Source: Flammula alnicola (lineage: Eukaryota; Basidiomycota; Agaricomycetes; Agaricales; Strophariaceae). From it: a stretch of DNA of 64,000 nucleotides. The notes below the pieces were generated by a model. It saw only the letters and a list, made by a program, of their open reading frames with translations, did not search any database and was not told the origin of the DNA. The stretch is taken from positions 398,300-462,299 of the forward strand of contig JADNRV010000021.1 in assembly GCA_015499995.1 (NCBI GenBank), written 5' to 3'. The position numbers and the translations under genes were made by a program. Positions 35,913-47,233 of the stretch are shown here, piece after piece (the stretch's first letter is position 1; each line of letters begins with the position of its first letter).

Positions 35913-38497
35913 ATGAGCATTACGAATTGGTTTAGGCAAGTCACACACACTTGTCCAGAATATCCGAATATTAACCAGGCAGGTCATCCAGCTTCTTAAA
36001 GCCCGGAACGGGGCTGTCGAGCTCACAGCCAGAGTTCACGCTCAGAGCAGTCCTGCTAGGCCTTGCAATTGGCTGCTTGATATGCTTCACGAATTTGAGT
36101 TTAGGTCTTCAATCCGGATGGATATCAATGTTTGTGTTAGGTCCTCGACATTTCAGAAGCATTGTTTGACCATTTAGTCTCATAGGATGTCCATACAGTC
36201 TGCTCTCATGGGATTCCTCATCTCCAGGACACTCCCAGTACCACTTACACCCCAAGAGATTATCGTTGTCCAAACGACAGCAGTAGCTACGGGGACCATG
36301 CCACTTGCAGCTGGATTTGTGGGAATTCTACCAGCCCTCACTCTTCTCAGTGAAGTGCGTGACGGCTCGCCACCAATTCGCCTTACTTGGATCGCTGCTG
36401 TGGGCTGGTCGTGTTCAGTGGCGTTCTTTGGGTAAGCATACCATACTATACCTCATGTTATATACTAACTCATCGTAAAAGAGTCTTTCTATCACCTCCT
36501 ATACGTAAACAAGTGGTATGATTAACTGCTCCAGATTCCAGACACATAATCATTTAGCCCATGCAGATTATAGAAGAACAACTGCCTTTCCCATCTGGAA
36601 CTGCGACTGCCCACCTCATCTCCGTTCTTCACCAATTACCACCCCCAGATACGACACTGAGACATCGTGATGGTTATCGCCAGGTAGAGGAAGATGAAGA
36701 AGAAACCGCTTCTGCAGAAGTCATTGTCGACGTGCCTGTAGTTGATGAGGACACGGAAGATGCGGCTGAACGAGATATCGTTGAGCATGAAGGCTGGCAA
36801 GACCTCATTTGGAGTTTTGCGGCTTCTGGATTTTTGACGGTAATTTTACTGAATTATGGAACCTATCCAAGCACGCTGACGAAAACTGTGTCCAGTTGGC
36901 TGCATATTTCTATCCTGTTCTGTTCGCAATCCCGTTATTTGGCAATTACCTGGCAAAAGAATGGTTATGGTACTTTACTCCCAGTTTGTCATATGTTGGT
37001 CAAGGTTCGCCCGCGATAAAACGACATCGAGCTAAAGTTAGCTAATTCGCTTCTATAGGTGTAATCATGGGTTTTCCGACAACTCTGAGTATGAATCTCG
37101 TTGGTGTTTCGGTCAATTTTCACGTCGGGTGGCCGTGACTAATTGCAGCATTCTCAGGGCATGTTCGTAGGATGGGCGATTTTATCCCCGCTTTCTAAGT
37201 GGTATGGATGGGCTCCAGGTCCCGTAGGAGACATGTCTAACGGCGCAAGGGGTTGGATTCTATGGATATCCCTTGGCATCATGTGTGCGGATAGCGTAGT
37301 CTCGCTTCTTCCAGTCGCCTTTGAGTATATCGAGGATGCTTTGAGACCTTGGAGAAGAGGTTACTCGACGATTGGCCAAAATGATGCACAAGACAAGCGG
37401 GAGACTGAACCCCAGGACAGACTTGTCCCTAATGATTGGGTTGTCACCGGGTTGATCCTCAGCGTCACCATTGGCACTTTCTTGGTCTGGATTGTTTTCG
37501 GTAATGAAGGTATCAAACCTTGGGCCACATTCCTTGGTTTTATTCTCGGAGGAATGTTGAGCATCATCGGGTATTGTCCTCATTTAATTGCTTCTAACTC
37601 TTGTCTGATCTGTTTGAAATTAGAGTTCGTGCTCTTGGGGAGACCGATCTGAATCCTGTCTCCGGCCTAGGCAAGATATCCCAACTATTCTTTGCCTGGA
37701 TCCAGCCTGGCAATATCGTTGCAAATATCATTGCTGGAGGAGTTGCAGAGGCTGGTGCTCAACAGTACGTTGCTTGAACTTTATTTTTGTCTTTCTGTCT
37801 TTTTATCTTAGCAATGACTTCCAGGGCGGGCGATCTTATGCAGGATCTGAAAACGGGTCATTTATGTCACGCCTCTCCTCGAGCACAATTCTTCGGACAA
37901 CTCATCGGATCCTCCGTGTCTATCATCGTCACCACGACAGCCTACACACTGTATAACCGCGCCTATGTGATTCCAGGGCCTTCCTTCCCTGCTCCTACGG
38001 CATACGTTTGGCTGAGTCTGGCGAGGCTGCTTCGTACGTGCCTTCTTGACAAGCCATTTTCCGGAAGAAAAGGGCTAAATACAGCTCATTTAATTTTAGG
38101 TGACGGCCAATTACCGGAAAACAGTGCAAAGTTTATGATCATCTTCTCCGTCGTATTTGGGCTGCTATCGGCAGTAAAGTCATACTCGGGGAAGAAAAAT
38201 CACTGGATTTCGAAGTGGATACCTTCCGGGGTGGCATTTGCGATTGGATTCCTGAATACGCCCTCCTTTTCCATTGCTCGGCTGATTGGTGGATTGATGG
38301 AATACACATATCGTACACGATTTGCGAAGGATGGGGGTGATATCCGGCTGATTGTCATCGCGAGTGGATTCGTCTTGGGAGAAGGCGTTGTGAGTATCGT
38401 GTCCCTAATTTTACGAACTCTTGGCGTCGGCGTCGTTAGTTGTTTTGGATGTGGACATGGACTGTGCGGCGGTTGTCCTGCGGCTTCAGGCATGTAA
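35913..38497 (+). CDS. Oligopeptide transporter (OPT family)
   Basis: A polytopic OPT-family transporter for small peptides or metal chelates. The start at 35913 gives MSITNW, joined across a 51-bp intron to SSSFLKPGTG. The first core segment is PEFTLRAVLLGLAIGCLICF, followed by NLSLGLQSGW, a hallmark of the family. Further segments include IIVVQTTAVATGTMPLAAGF, VGILPALTLLS and IIEEQLPFPSGTATAHLI. An acidic cytosolic loop (about 36670-36800, EEDEEETASAE) precedes a run of later helices such as WATFLGFILGGMLSIIG and SGFVLGEGVVSIVSLILR. It ends with a cysteine- and glycine-rich tail, CFGCGHGLCGGCPAASGM. At least eight introns. The tail may bind metal (inference). It resembles the small YSL-like branch more than yeast OPT1, but the substrate is not predictable. 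Confidence 0.88.
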
Positions 38498-38713
38498 TCA
38501 TCGGTGTATATTATATTACTAGAATCTGCAAATTCCACCAATTGCTGTGTGGGAGACACGTTTGTGTGAGTCAGCCTCGTTTGAAGTGCGCGCTCCATTT
38601 TTCGTGTTCTTCATTTGGAAGCCACGTCGGTTCCACGTAAGTTCATCATGTTCCTTTGGAGGCACCTAGCTTGGGCAACATCCTCCTACTAACCCTTTCA
38701 ACCAGCAACCAAC

Positions 38714-39741
38714 ATGTCACGGGTTGAACTTGTCAAAATCCCCTCATTAACGTTCTATAAAGATGCTTACACAGCTGCACGACGAACGTCAGCGTTACCG
38801 CAACTAGTCTGCATCGGCAAACCTTGCAAACTATTCCAACCCGAAGTTGTGAGATGTGTCAACCTTGGAGGAGTCGGAACCGATGTCGATTGGAAGGCAA
38901 GTTTTTCTGGAGCTAGTATCTTCTCATTAAACATACTCAATTATTTTAATGCCTCTTTCTAGTGCGAGGCAGATCTTCCTGACTCGCTACGGTTCGGCAA
39001 AGTCGAGGTATCTTGTGAAGGATGGTCGAGACCGGGAGATCCTTACGTGCTGAAAGGTGCGTGCATCACCGACTCTGCTGGGACGAACCATTGACTTTCT
39101 TCTTTTCAGGTTCCTGTTCACTGGAATATCGCCTTGTCCAGATACCGGGGTCTTTGCGCGACACAGATTCTCCACTTTTCAACTCAAAAAGTAAATATAA
39201 GTGATTTGGCTGGTTTTGAGTCTTCGAGTTGACCCTTTCCATCATAGGTTATGATTGGTCAAGCATCATATTCTCAATACTTTGGGTCGGACTCCTGATT
39301 TTCATTCTCTACTCCTTCTTCCAATCATGTTACCGCAACAACACTACCCCCCGAGCTCCCCGCCCGCCAGGCTATAATCCAGGTTCCAGAAGAGGATCTG
39401 GGTGGTTCCCTGGTGATTATCGCGACGACTCGAGTGGTGCTCCTCCCCCTTACTCGAAAACACAACAAGGGCCAGCTACTGGTTGGCAGAACTGGCAACC
39501 AGGATTTTGGAGTGGTGCTGCTTTAGGTGGTCTAGCGAATTATCTGTGGAATCGTCCGCGCACTCAACATGTTCCGGCAACGCCATACGACTGGGAACGC
39601 ACCCGCCAACCACTACCGCGTGCCCCGCTCTTTGGAGGTGGTGTACGCAGACGACCTTCTGAAGATGATCGAGGCGAAGGAAGCTCAAACCTAGGGCCGA
39701 TGAGGCGCAGCACTGGTTTAGGCGGGTCCAACGTTCGTTAA
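38714..39741 (+). CDS. SARAF-like store-operated calcium entry regulator
   Basis: Homologue of SARAF/TMEM66, an ER membrane protein that down-regulates store-operated calcium entry in animals. The N-terminal lumenal domain has SLTFYKDAYTAARRTSALPQL, CIGKPCKLFQPEVVRC and, after an intron, CEADLPDSLRFGKVEVSCEG then YVLKGSCSLEYRL, the conserved cysteine-rich core. One membrane helix follows (IIFSILWVGLLIFILYSFF, about 39265-39325). The cytosolic tail is rich in Pro, Gly, Ser and Arg, with a PPPY motif near 39444-39455 and a Trp-rich block (GWQNWQPGFWSG). The start at 38714 lacks an obvious signal peptide, unlike animal SARAF; a missed upstream exon is possible. Family call good, calcium role inferred. 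Confidence 0.82.
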
Positions 39742-40583
39742 TGCGGCACCATATGCATTTGCTTCGAATGAGTCACCCTCATCGCACCTCTATATTTGTG
39801 TATTCCGTTCATTGACGATTGTGTTTTATGTATCAAGGACGCACCTGTATATCTATTGTATGATCTAATGAAGGCGGACTTACGATTGCTCTGCGACCTG
39901 ATGAACTATAAGCGACTATGTGATGCGAAGAGGCAGAATGCCACGATCATCCCCCAATTGGCTTCGGGTGCTGTATTTCTGATTTTTACTTGAGACCTCT
40001 ACCCTATAAACCGACCCACAGTCCACCTCATGTTCCCAAGGACAGATTCGGAGACTTGTTACGGCGACATAGCAGGCGCAATAGGCTTCTTCGGCAAGAA
40101 AGCTCTCAATGACGGTCCATTGACTCCCTGTGTCACGGTAGTAAGAGACTTTTCTGAGTGAGTCGGCAGGCATTATTAATATTTTCGGTGGTTATGTACG
40201 AAAACTGTCCACTTCAGGCTAAACCTCGGTCTCCACGAAGTCAAATCACGAGTCTATTTAATCCGTCATACGAGATAGACAAAAACATCCCAGAAATCCT
40301 CCGTCACAAGAGCGACTGTACGAAACGCGTGGAAGCAGTTTTGTCCGTATATCCGCTTGTCGATGTTTCCGAAGAAACGAAATCTTGTTCTGTCCATGTG
40401 ATCCTACATGGGGCTTTACTCGTTGGACAGTTCGACTGCTGGATGTATGTCGGTTATTTGACGGACTCATCTGGTTCCGTATTCTGGCTTGGTTGTGACT
40501 TGTCCTTCCGTGCCTCGCAATTTCTGGTATTAAAGCAACGCAAGAAGGATGGTTGCAATTCCTCAAACGAAGTCGCAAAAAAA
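39742..40583. other. Intergenic region upstream of GH5 cellulase
   Basis: About 840 bases. It holds the 3' flank of the SARAF-like gene and the promoter of the cellulase. Two frames are open (39916-40173 minus, and 40158-40583 in-frame upstream of the cellulase in a different frame), without family features. No clear TATA box was found close to the cellulase start. Confidence 0.4.
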
Positions 40584-42765
40584 ATGAAGACCTCTTTGTC
40601 GGCGCTGTCGTCTTTGGTGGTCCTGCTCGCAACGAGCAAGCAGGTGTTATCCGTCGCCGTCTGGGGTCAATGCGGAGTATGTGCCTTTTCCTCGATGAAA
40701 ACAGCGAAACTCGAGAGTTGACCTTCATGATTATTTCTTCTCCACAGGGCATTGGTTTTACCGGCTCTACCGTCTGCGATGCTGGGTCCACATGTGTCTT
40801 TTCCAATGCATGTACGCCTCCTCGAATGCACATATAGTAGTGCAATTTTGAATATTGACACACGTTGCAGATTATTCTCAGTGCTTGCCAGGCGCTGCGC
40901 CCGCGCCCACGACCACGCCCACGCCCACAATAAGCAACGGTGGTGGTGGCTCAACAACGACAGCATCTGCTCCAAGCTCTAGCATTTGCCCTGGTACCCG
41001 CACCAAATTCAAGTTCTTCGGTGTCAGCGAGTCAGGCGCCGAGTTCGGTAACACCGCTTGGCCGGTATGTTGCCAGCTTCAAAAGGGTTTCTGAATTCTC
41101 ATCACGATATAATGTCATGCAGGGAGCTCTTGGAACGGACTACACCTGGCCCAGCCCTAGGTATGCAAATTCCAAGACAATATTGTGTTGTCTGATCCTA
41201 ACCAAAGTCATTCTCGAGTTCCATCGACTTCTTCGTGGGACAAGGGTTCAACACCTTCCGTATTCCCTTCTTGATGGAACGCATGAACCCTCCTGCGACC
41301 GGACTCAGGGGTGCATTCAACCAGACTTACCTGAGTGGACTGCAGACGACCGTCAGCTACATCACCAACAAAGGTGGTTTCGCAGTCATTGATCGTAAGT
41401 GGTATTTCAGAATGTAACCATAATTTTAAATTTAAGCTGAATCTAATTTTCGCAGCCCACAACTACATGAGTTACGACAATGCTATTATTACCAGCAATT
41501 CGGAGTGAGTTCTTCGTTACCTCATGTGATATAAAGCCCTAATTTCTTTGCCTCCTCAGCTTCCAGGCCTGTACGTATTTGGAATGGCTCAACGCTCGTG
41601 AAATCCTGATCTCTTAACATTTTTAACACAGGGTGGACGAACTTGGCCACCGTATTCGTAAGCCTCTCTCAAATTTTCCTTTCTGCCAACTGCTTGTTGA
41701 TTAACATGTTTCTTGTTGACAGAAAAGCAACCCCAATGTTATCTTTGGTAAATATCTTCCCTCTTTGAGTTCTGACTCATCTAATGTGATCATTGTGTCA
41801 TTAGACGTCATGAACGAGCCCAACGGCATCGCTGCCTCGGTTGTCGCCAGCCTTGTGTGTATTAATCGACTCTTATGACAATGTACAAGCACTGATTGCA
41901 TGAATTAATTGTCCGTGCGTGCAGAACCAAGCTGCTATTAATGGTATTCGAGCTGCTGGCGCGACCTCCCAGCTGATCCTCCTCGAAGGTCCGTTGTATT
42001 TCCTATTTTGTGGTTACAGAACAAGATTTCATGTGTTTATTTTCTAGGAACCTGTAAGCACATTCATTTATTTTAGTCCTCATAGCGGCTTATTGATTTC
42101 TATCGTCTCTCTTTGCGCTTCATCAAATTAGCTTGGACTGGCGCATGGAGTACGTCTTTTCGGTTCGCGTTCCGAGGCGCGTCTGACAACCTTTTTTTTT
42201 TCAGCATGGCAATCCTCGGGCAACGCCGCCGCCTTCGTTGGTCTCACAGACCCCAACAACAACTTTGCCATTCGTAAGACTTTCATTTCCATTCCTTCAA
42301 CCCCCTTTGTATTTCGCGGTCTATATATTCATTTACTAACTAATTACTACTTTCCCAATCACAGAAATGCACCAGTACCTCGATTCCGACGGCTCCGGTA
42401 CCAGCGCGACTTGCGTAAACTCTACAATCGGCGCCTCTCGTTTGCAAGGAGCGACACAGTGGCTCCAGGCGAACAACCTCAAGGGCTTCCTCGGCGAGAT
42501 CGGAGCAGGTTCTAACTCTGTCTGCATCACAGCCGTCCAGGGCGCGTTGTGCTCAATGCAACAATCTGGCGCGTGGATCGGTGCTTTGTGGTGGGCTGCC
42601 GGCCCATGGTGGGGTACTGTGAGTAATTGATTGATTCGCGCTTTGGGGATTGCATCTACGGGTTTATTGACGAGCTTGCTTTTGTAGTACTACCAATCCA
42701 TCGAGCCACCCAGCGGGCCTGCTATTGCGCAGATCTTGCCTCAGGCTCTTGAGCCATTCCTGTAA
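40584..42765 (+). CDS. Secreted GH5 endoglucanase with CBM1
   Basis: A secreted endo-beta-1,4-glucanase that cuts cellulose chains. The start at 40584 gives a signal peptide (MKTSLSALSSLVVLLATSKQ), then a fungal cellulose-binding module CBM1 (VWGQCGGIGFTG, CDAGSTCVFSNAYYSQCLPG). A Thr/Pro/Gly linker follows (about 40897-40990), then the GH5 barrel. The acid-base glutamate is in VMNEPNG (about 41807-41825) and the nucleophile glutamate in FLGEIGAG (about 42490-42515). Other marks are FRIPFLMERM and DPHNYMSYD. This arrangement fits subfamily GH5_5 (EGII/Cel5A). The gene is cut by more than ten introns, with very small exons of 11 nt (41560-41570), 6 nt (42048-42053) and 18 nt (42132-42149). Frame intact. 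Ends ALEPFL. Confidence 0.95.
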
Positions 42766-44698
42766 TCTAACGGCGCGTTTTCGTTTTGAAGCAAGGGTGG
42801 GAAGGGTAGCTTGGATGTCGTATATGACGTGGTGCAAACTTGAACGATTGTATTGTAGATGCTTGTGGTGCAGACAAAAAGTTATGTGAACGATTGCCTT
42901 TTTCAAGGGGGTACTCCCTACAAATCTCTAAGACCGAATGAGCTATAGGTTTAAGATAGGGTTCTCTATCCTAATTTTTCTTTCTTTCCTGGTTACTTTC
43001 GCTTTGTGGACTTGAAGTCAAAGTTATACAATGTCATCCAAATTTTACCAACAATCCGAGCCTATCAGCGCAGCAGCGTAGCCATCTTTCCGTCAAGCGA
43101 ATATTTGACTGCGAACAAGGGATGTATCACAGAAATTGACCACTTCACAGTCATGCACAGCAGGAGTTCTTGATAGACTTCCTTCCCAAACCTACACCTT
43201 ACGCAATACAAATACACACCGCCCGGCAAGGGCGCACATGCTTGGACGCTGAGGCGCCTCAGGATACTGCGGTCTGATACATAGCATAGCCCTGGGTAGC
43301 GACGATGCATATAAAACGAGAACCAAACCTCCCAACATTCATCGTCAAACTCCTCCAACCCTTCTCTCAAAATTGAAAACATCCTCGCGTCCTCAACCGC
43401 ATCATTCGTCTGGGTAGATTTCAAGAACTTTGAATTCCCCTAATAGAGAACGACACAGCAAAGCAATGATCAATTGACAATGAATATGGATGGATGTGGA
43501 TGTAGGACAAGCAATGGGATATCAAAAATCGTGTAAACGTGTAAGTATGGAAGCGGTTCAGAATTAGCGAATAAAAAAAAAGACGCCAAAAAGGTGAAAG
43601 ACATGACAGGAAGAAATTGTCGGCAAAAATCCGAGGCGAGCTGAAGGTGGAAGACGATGGATAGGTGTTGGGTGGAGGATAATGGAGGAAGGGTGGGATG
43701 TGGATGCCGGTGATACGAGGTTGGAGGTGATAAGTATGCGTAAATTGTAACGTGAGGAGCATGACGATGAGGAGGTACGCATGTTTGCGCGCTGTGGATG
43801 GATGAAATGGAGATGGAGATGATAAGGTGACGCGGTGGAGGGTGGTAGGACATAATTAGAGAGGTCATTGGATAGTTCGGAGGAAGAAGAGGAGAAAGTT
43901 GTGGGGGGTCTTTGTAGAGGTATCGGCGGAGGTGGGGGTGTAGGAAGGACGAAGAGGGGCATCATCGTCGTCGTCGTCGATAATCGGATCGTGAAAAGGA
44001 CATCCACACATATATGTGAGTAAACGAAAAATCACCAGATACGGGGATTCAAGGCGGGAGATAGTCATGGGCTAACATCGGGAAGGCTACGCGCATAGAT
44101 TTGCAGCGACTTGGTAGCACATTAGGCTGAGAGGAAAAGAAATGGAGAGAAATAAAGAACCTGGGCCACTCGAGGGGAGAACATGAAGGGATGACGAATG
44201 CGAGAGCGATCGAGGACGGGATATGTTGTCTGAGACCAGTTGATCATAGGCTTGAAGATCAACAGGCAAGGACCAAGAAACGACAGTAGTTCGACCTGAA
44301 CGTCTTCCAACAGCACCAATGGCTGGCAGGCTGGTACAATCGTCGACAGACCCATTTTTCAAGATCGATGCCTCGAAGGCGGGTAACGCTGCTGGACACC
44401 CTAGCATAACCAACGTAGCAGCCGTCCTACTCTCGCACAACGAGGTGGCCGTCGTCCTTGGTTCCATGGGATGGCATATGCATATAGCGGAGGATGTGGC
44501 ATGGCATGGTTCATAGCAGCATATCGTTTCCCACCCACAGCAGCAGCAGCATCCTGACCGCCCAACCCCCAGCAACGCAACGAACGCTGGCAAAACGGTC
44601 CCCCATCCAGCTCATAAAAAAAACCGCATCCAGAACGCATAAAGCATAAAAAGCGCAACGACACATCCGCAAGGAGAGTATTAACTCCTCTCGCTCGC
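42766..44698. other. Long intergenic region, no recognised gene
   Basis: About 1.9 kb between the GH5 gene and MED19. Several minus-strand frames are open (43065-43424, 43421-44068 in three frames, 44087-44593). They overlap each other, are low in complexity (Ser, Pro, His, Leu-rich) and match no family I know. An unannotated lineage-specific gene or long untranslated transcript cannot be ruled out. No terminal repeats seen. Confidence 0.4.
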
Positions 44699-46967
44699 TC
44701 ATACACCTTGCGGTGTCGGCTGCTGCTGCACGGGTTGCGTAACGTCCCGCGCCTGTCCTTGCACGTCCTAGAAACACACGGCAAACAACAAATCAGCAAA
44801 AACGATCCCATTATCCAAAAAAAACAACAACAACATACCATCCTCTGCTTCTTAACCGGCCGCGGCCGTATATTCCCCGTGCCCGCTTTCGCATTCATAA
44901 CCCCCGGCTTCGCCTGCACAACTCCATTCACATTCGCATTCGCAGTATTGCCATTCGCATACCCCGCATGGGACACGCCATTCCCATTCGGCAGCCCAAG
45001 CCCATTCGCAGCCGCATACGGGTTCGGAGTCGGGTTCGCATGTAAAACGCCATTCACATTGACGTTGGCGTTGGCGTTGACAGCCGCAGCTGCAGCGCCC
45101 TCATCCCTCTCCCGCTTCTTGCCTCTCTGCCCCGAATCCACCTCCATAGGCGTGCCCGTCCTCAGCATACCCACAGGCGTCCCAACGCGCTGCTGCTGGC
45201 CACCCCCAGCTCCAGCATGTTTCGCCCCATGAGGCACCGTCGACCCAGGCCTCGGAACCGCCGACCCCGGTCTCGGAACAGTCGACCCTGGCCTGGGAAC
45301 CGTCGAGCGCGGCACGCCCCCTCCGCTTGCACCACCTGCTCCTCCCGCACCCACATGTCCTGCCGCACCCGATGCAGTAGTAACACCGGCGGCGGAAGCG
45401 ACATGGCCTGCTGCCCTCGACCCAGGCCGCGGGGTTCCCACGCCTGACATCTTCCGTGAGGCGGCGAACACGGATGGCACGGGCGCATGGACGGGCTGAG
45501 GGTGGGCTACGGTCGAGGAAGGTAGTGGCGTTCCAATCGCTGTCGGCGTCGAGGTTCCAGGTGGATGAGGCTGCGTCGTCGACCCTGTCTGCTGGCCACC
45601 CGTCTGAACTTGCAGCTTCGCGAGTCGCTTGAGCTCTTTCTGTAGTCGGCAGTCGGAATACGTTGATCACATGTACATGGTGGGCAGATCGAGTTGGAGT
45701 GGCGGAATGAAATGGAATGGAACGATAAGGAAATGAACCGGTTAGGCAAGGCCCATGAAAGATGACGAAAAAGATAACGAACCCGTTTTTTCCGGTCTTC
45801 TCGGGCCTGCACGGACTCGACGACGAGAGTGTTGACATTCCACTGTGTACGAAATATCACAAGGTGAGAATTGACATCATTGGGATGGGTGATTGAAAAA
45901 TCAGGAACACGATGCCACGATGACTCTTGCAGGGAGGGAAAGGGAAAAAGGAAAGCAGACATACGCCTTTGAGCCCCTCTAGACTAACTGTAAACGCATC
46001 CTCCTGCGTTTTAGCGTCAAAGTGATGTATGCGCATGCGTTGTTTTGGCGGCACGAGCATCATCGTGGTGAGATAGTCGTCCTTTTTCAGCGAGTGCTTG
46101 CCTGTGCGAGACAACGATGCAAGGGTGAGCCAAGGTCCGAATTCCACAAACGCCACAGACAGAAAAATGGGTCAAAAAATGAAAACAAAAACCCAAAAAA
46201 CCCAAAAATAACACGGCTCTCAAGGAGGATCAACGGAGCGAGGACGGACGAAGAACGAAGAAGCAAAATGGATGCCACGAGGAACAACAACATACCAGGA
46301 ACACCCTTGATCAGATGTTTGTACGTATTCTTCTTCTTCTTCTCGCCCTTGGCCCCAGGTGCATCATCGTCGTCCGCATCCCCCGCATCGGCTAGATCAG
46401 CATCCGCCGGCGTGCCCACGCCCGGACCCTCTCGCTCTCTGCCCTTGCCCTTGTCCAGTCCCCCACCACCGGGACTCGCCGTCCCGGCGCCCAGACCATC
46501 GGCACCCTGGCCATGGTGCTGTTGCTGTAGTGGGTGGAGCGGGTGCTGTGACGGCGGCGGCTGCTGCTGGAGCGCGGAGTCGTCGCCGGGGAGGACGAAG
46601 GGGCGTACGTAGCGGTCGTATGCGGGCAGAAGGTGGAAGCGCGCGAGGAGGTCCTGTGTGCTCGCGAGGTGTTGTTTGGGAGGTGGTGGCACTGTTGTTT
46701 TTTTGTGTGTGTAACGTCATGGAAGAACAAGAAGAAAAAAGTGGAGGGTCAGCATGCCACGAACGAGGTCAGAGGCAGGAGAGACATAACGAGCAACGTA
46801 CATGACGGAGGGAGGAACAACAGAGGGGGAGAGTCGCTAGGATACGAGGGCGGCGCGGCGGTGGATAGTGGGAATGGTGATGTGGGTTGGTGATGAGGTG
46901 CTGGGCCGGCAGTGGGTGAAGGAAGAGTGGAGGGGCCAGCGACGGCATTGGTGTGCTCGCCGTTCAT
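44699..46967 (-). CDS. MED19: Mediator complex subunit 19 (Rox3-like)
   Basis: Head-module subunit of Mediator, which links activators to RNA polymerase II. The start at 46967 gives MNGEHTNAVAGPSTLPSP, a proline-rich leader. The core begins DLLARFHLLPAYDRYVRPF, continues after a poly-Gln/Gly insert with KKNTYKHLIKGVPG and, across an intron, KHSLKKDDYLTTMMLVPPKQ then RIHHFDAKTQEDAF. These are the diagnostic MED19 blocks. Next come a basic helix (AREDRKKRKELKRLAKLQ) and a long low-complexity tail of Gly, Ala, Pro and Asn, with three GSTVPRP/GSAVPRP repeats near 45240-45310. It ends PTPQGV. Frame intact. The Asn-rich stretch NANANVNVNG is encoded by a short tandem repeat. Confidence 0.9.
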
Positions 46968-47233
46968 GGTGTCGTTCTCCGTATGTGCAAAGACGACGAC
47001 GACGACGTAGGGAGAGTATCAACCGAACAGTTCTGTCAGTGTCACGCAAGAACAACTGAAACGTCTCCTCAGTTCTTTGTTGTTCCTTGTTTACTCCCTC
47101 GCATGGCCCGGTCCGCTTCTCCTCCGATAATCTTTCCGCCTTTGAAAAAAAAACTTCCATGTTCTCTTATGCATTATCTATCCCTATGGTACATACTATA
47201 ATCTAATCTATGCCGCTAGATGCTCCCAAAAAA
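46968..47233. other. Promoter region of MED19 / 3' flank of MFS gene 2
   Basis: 266 bases separating MED19 from the downstream end of the second MFS transporter. Contains a purine-pyrimidine biased CGACGACGACGACG stretch near 46993-47008. No gene. Confidence 0.35.

Noticed and set aside
43421..44068. Overlapping Ser/Pro/His-rich minus-strand frames as genes
   Set aside because: Three phases are open over the same low-complexity bases, with no conserved block.
44401..45480. 359-residue minus-strand frame as a separate gene
   Set aside because: Its first part is the MED19 tail exon. The rest reads through the last MED19 intron in the wrong phase.
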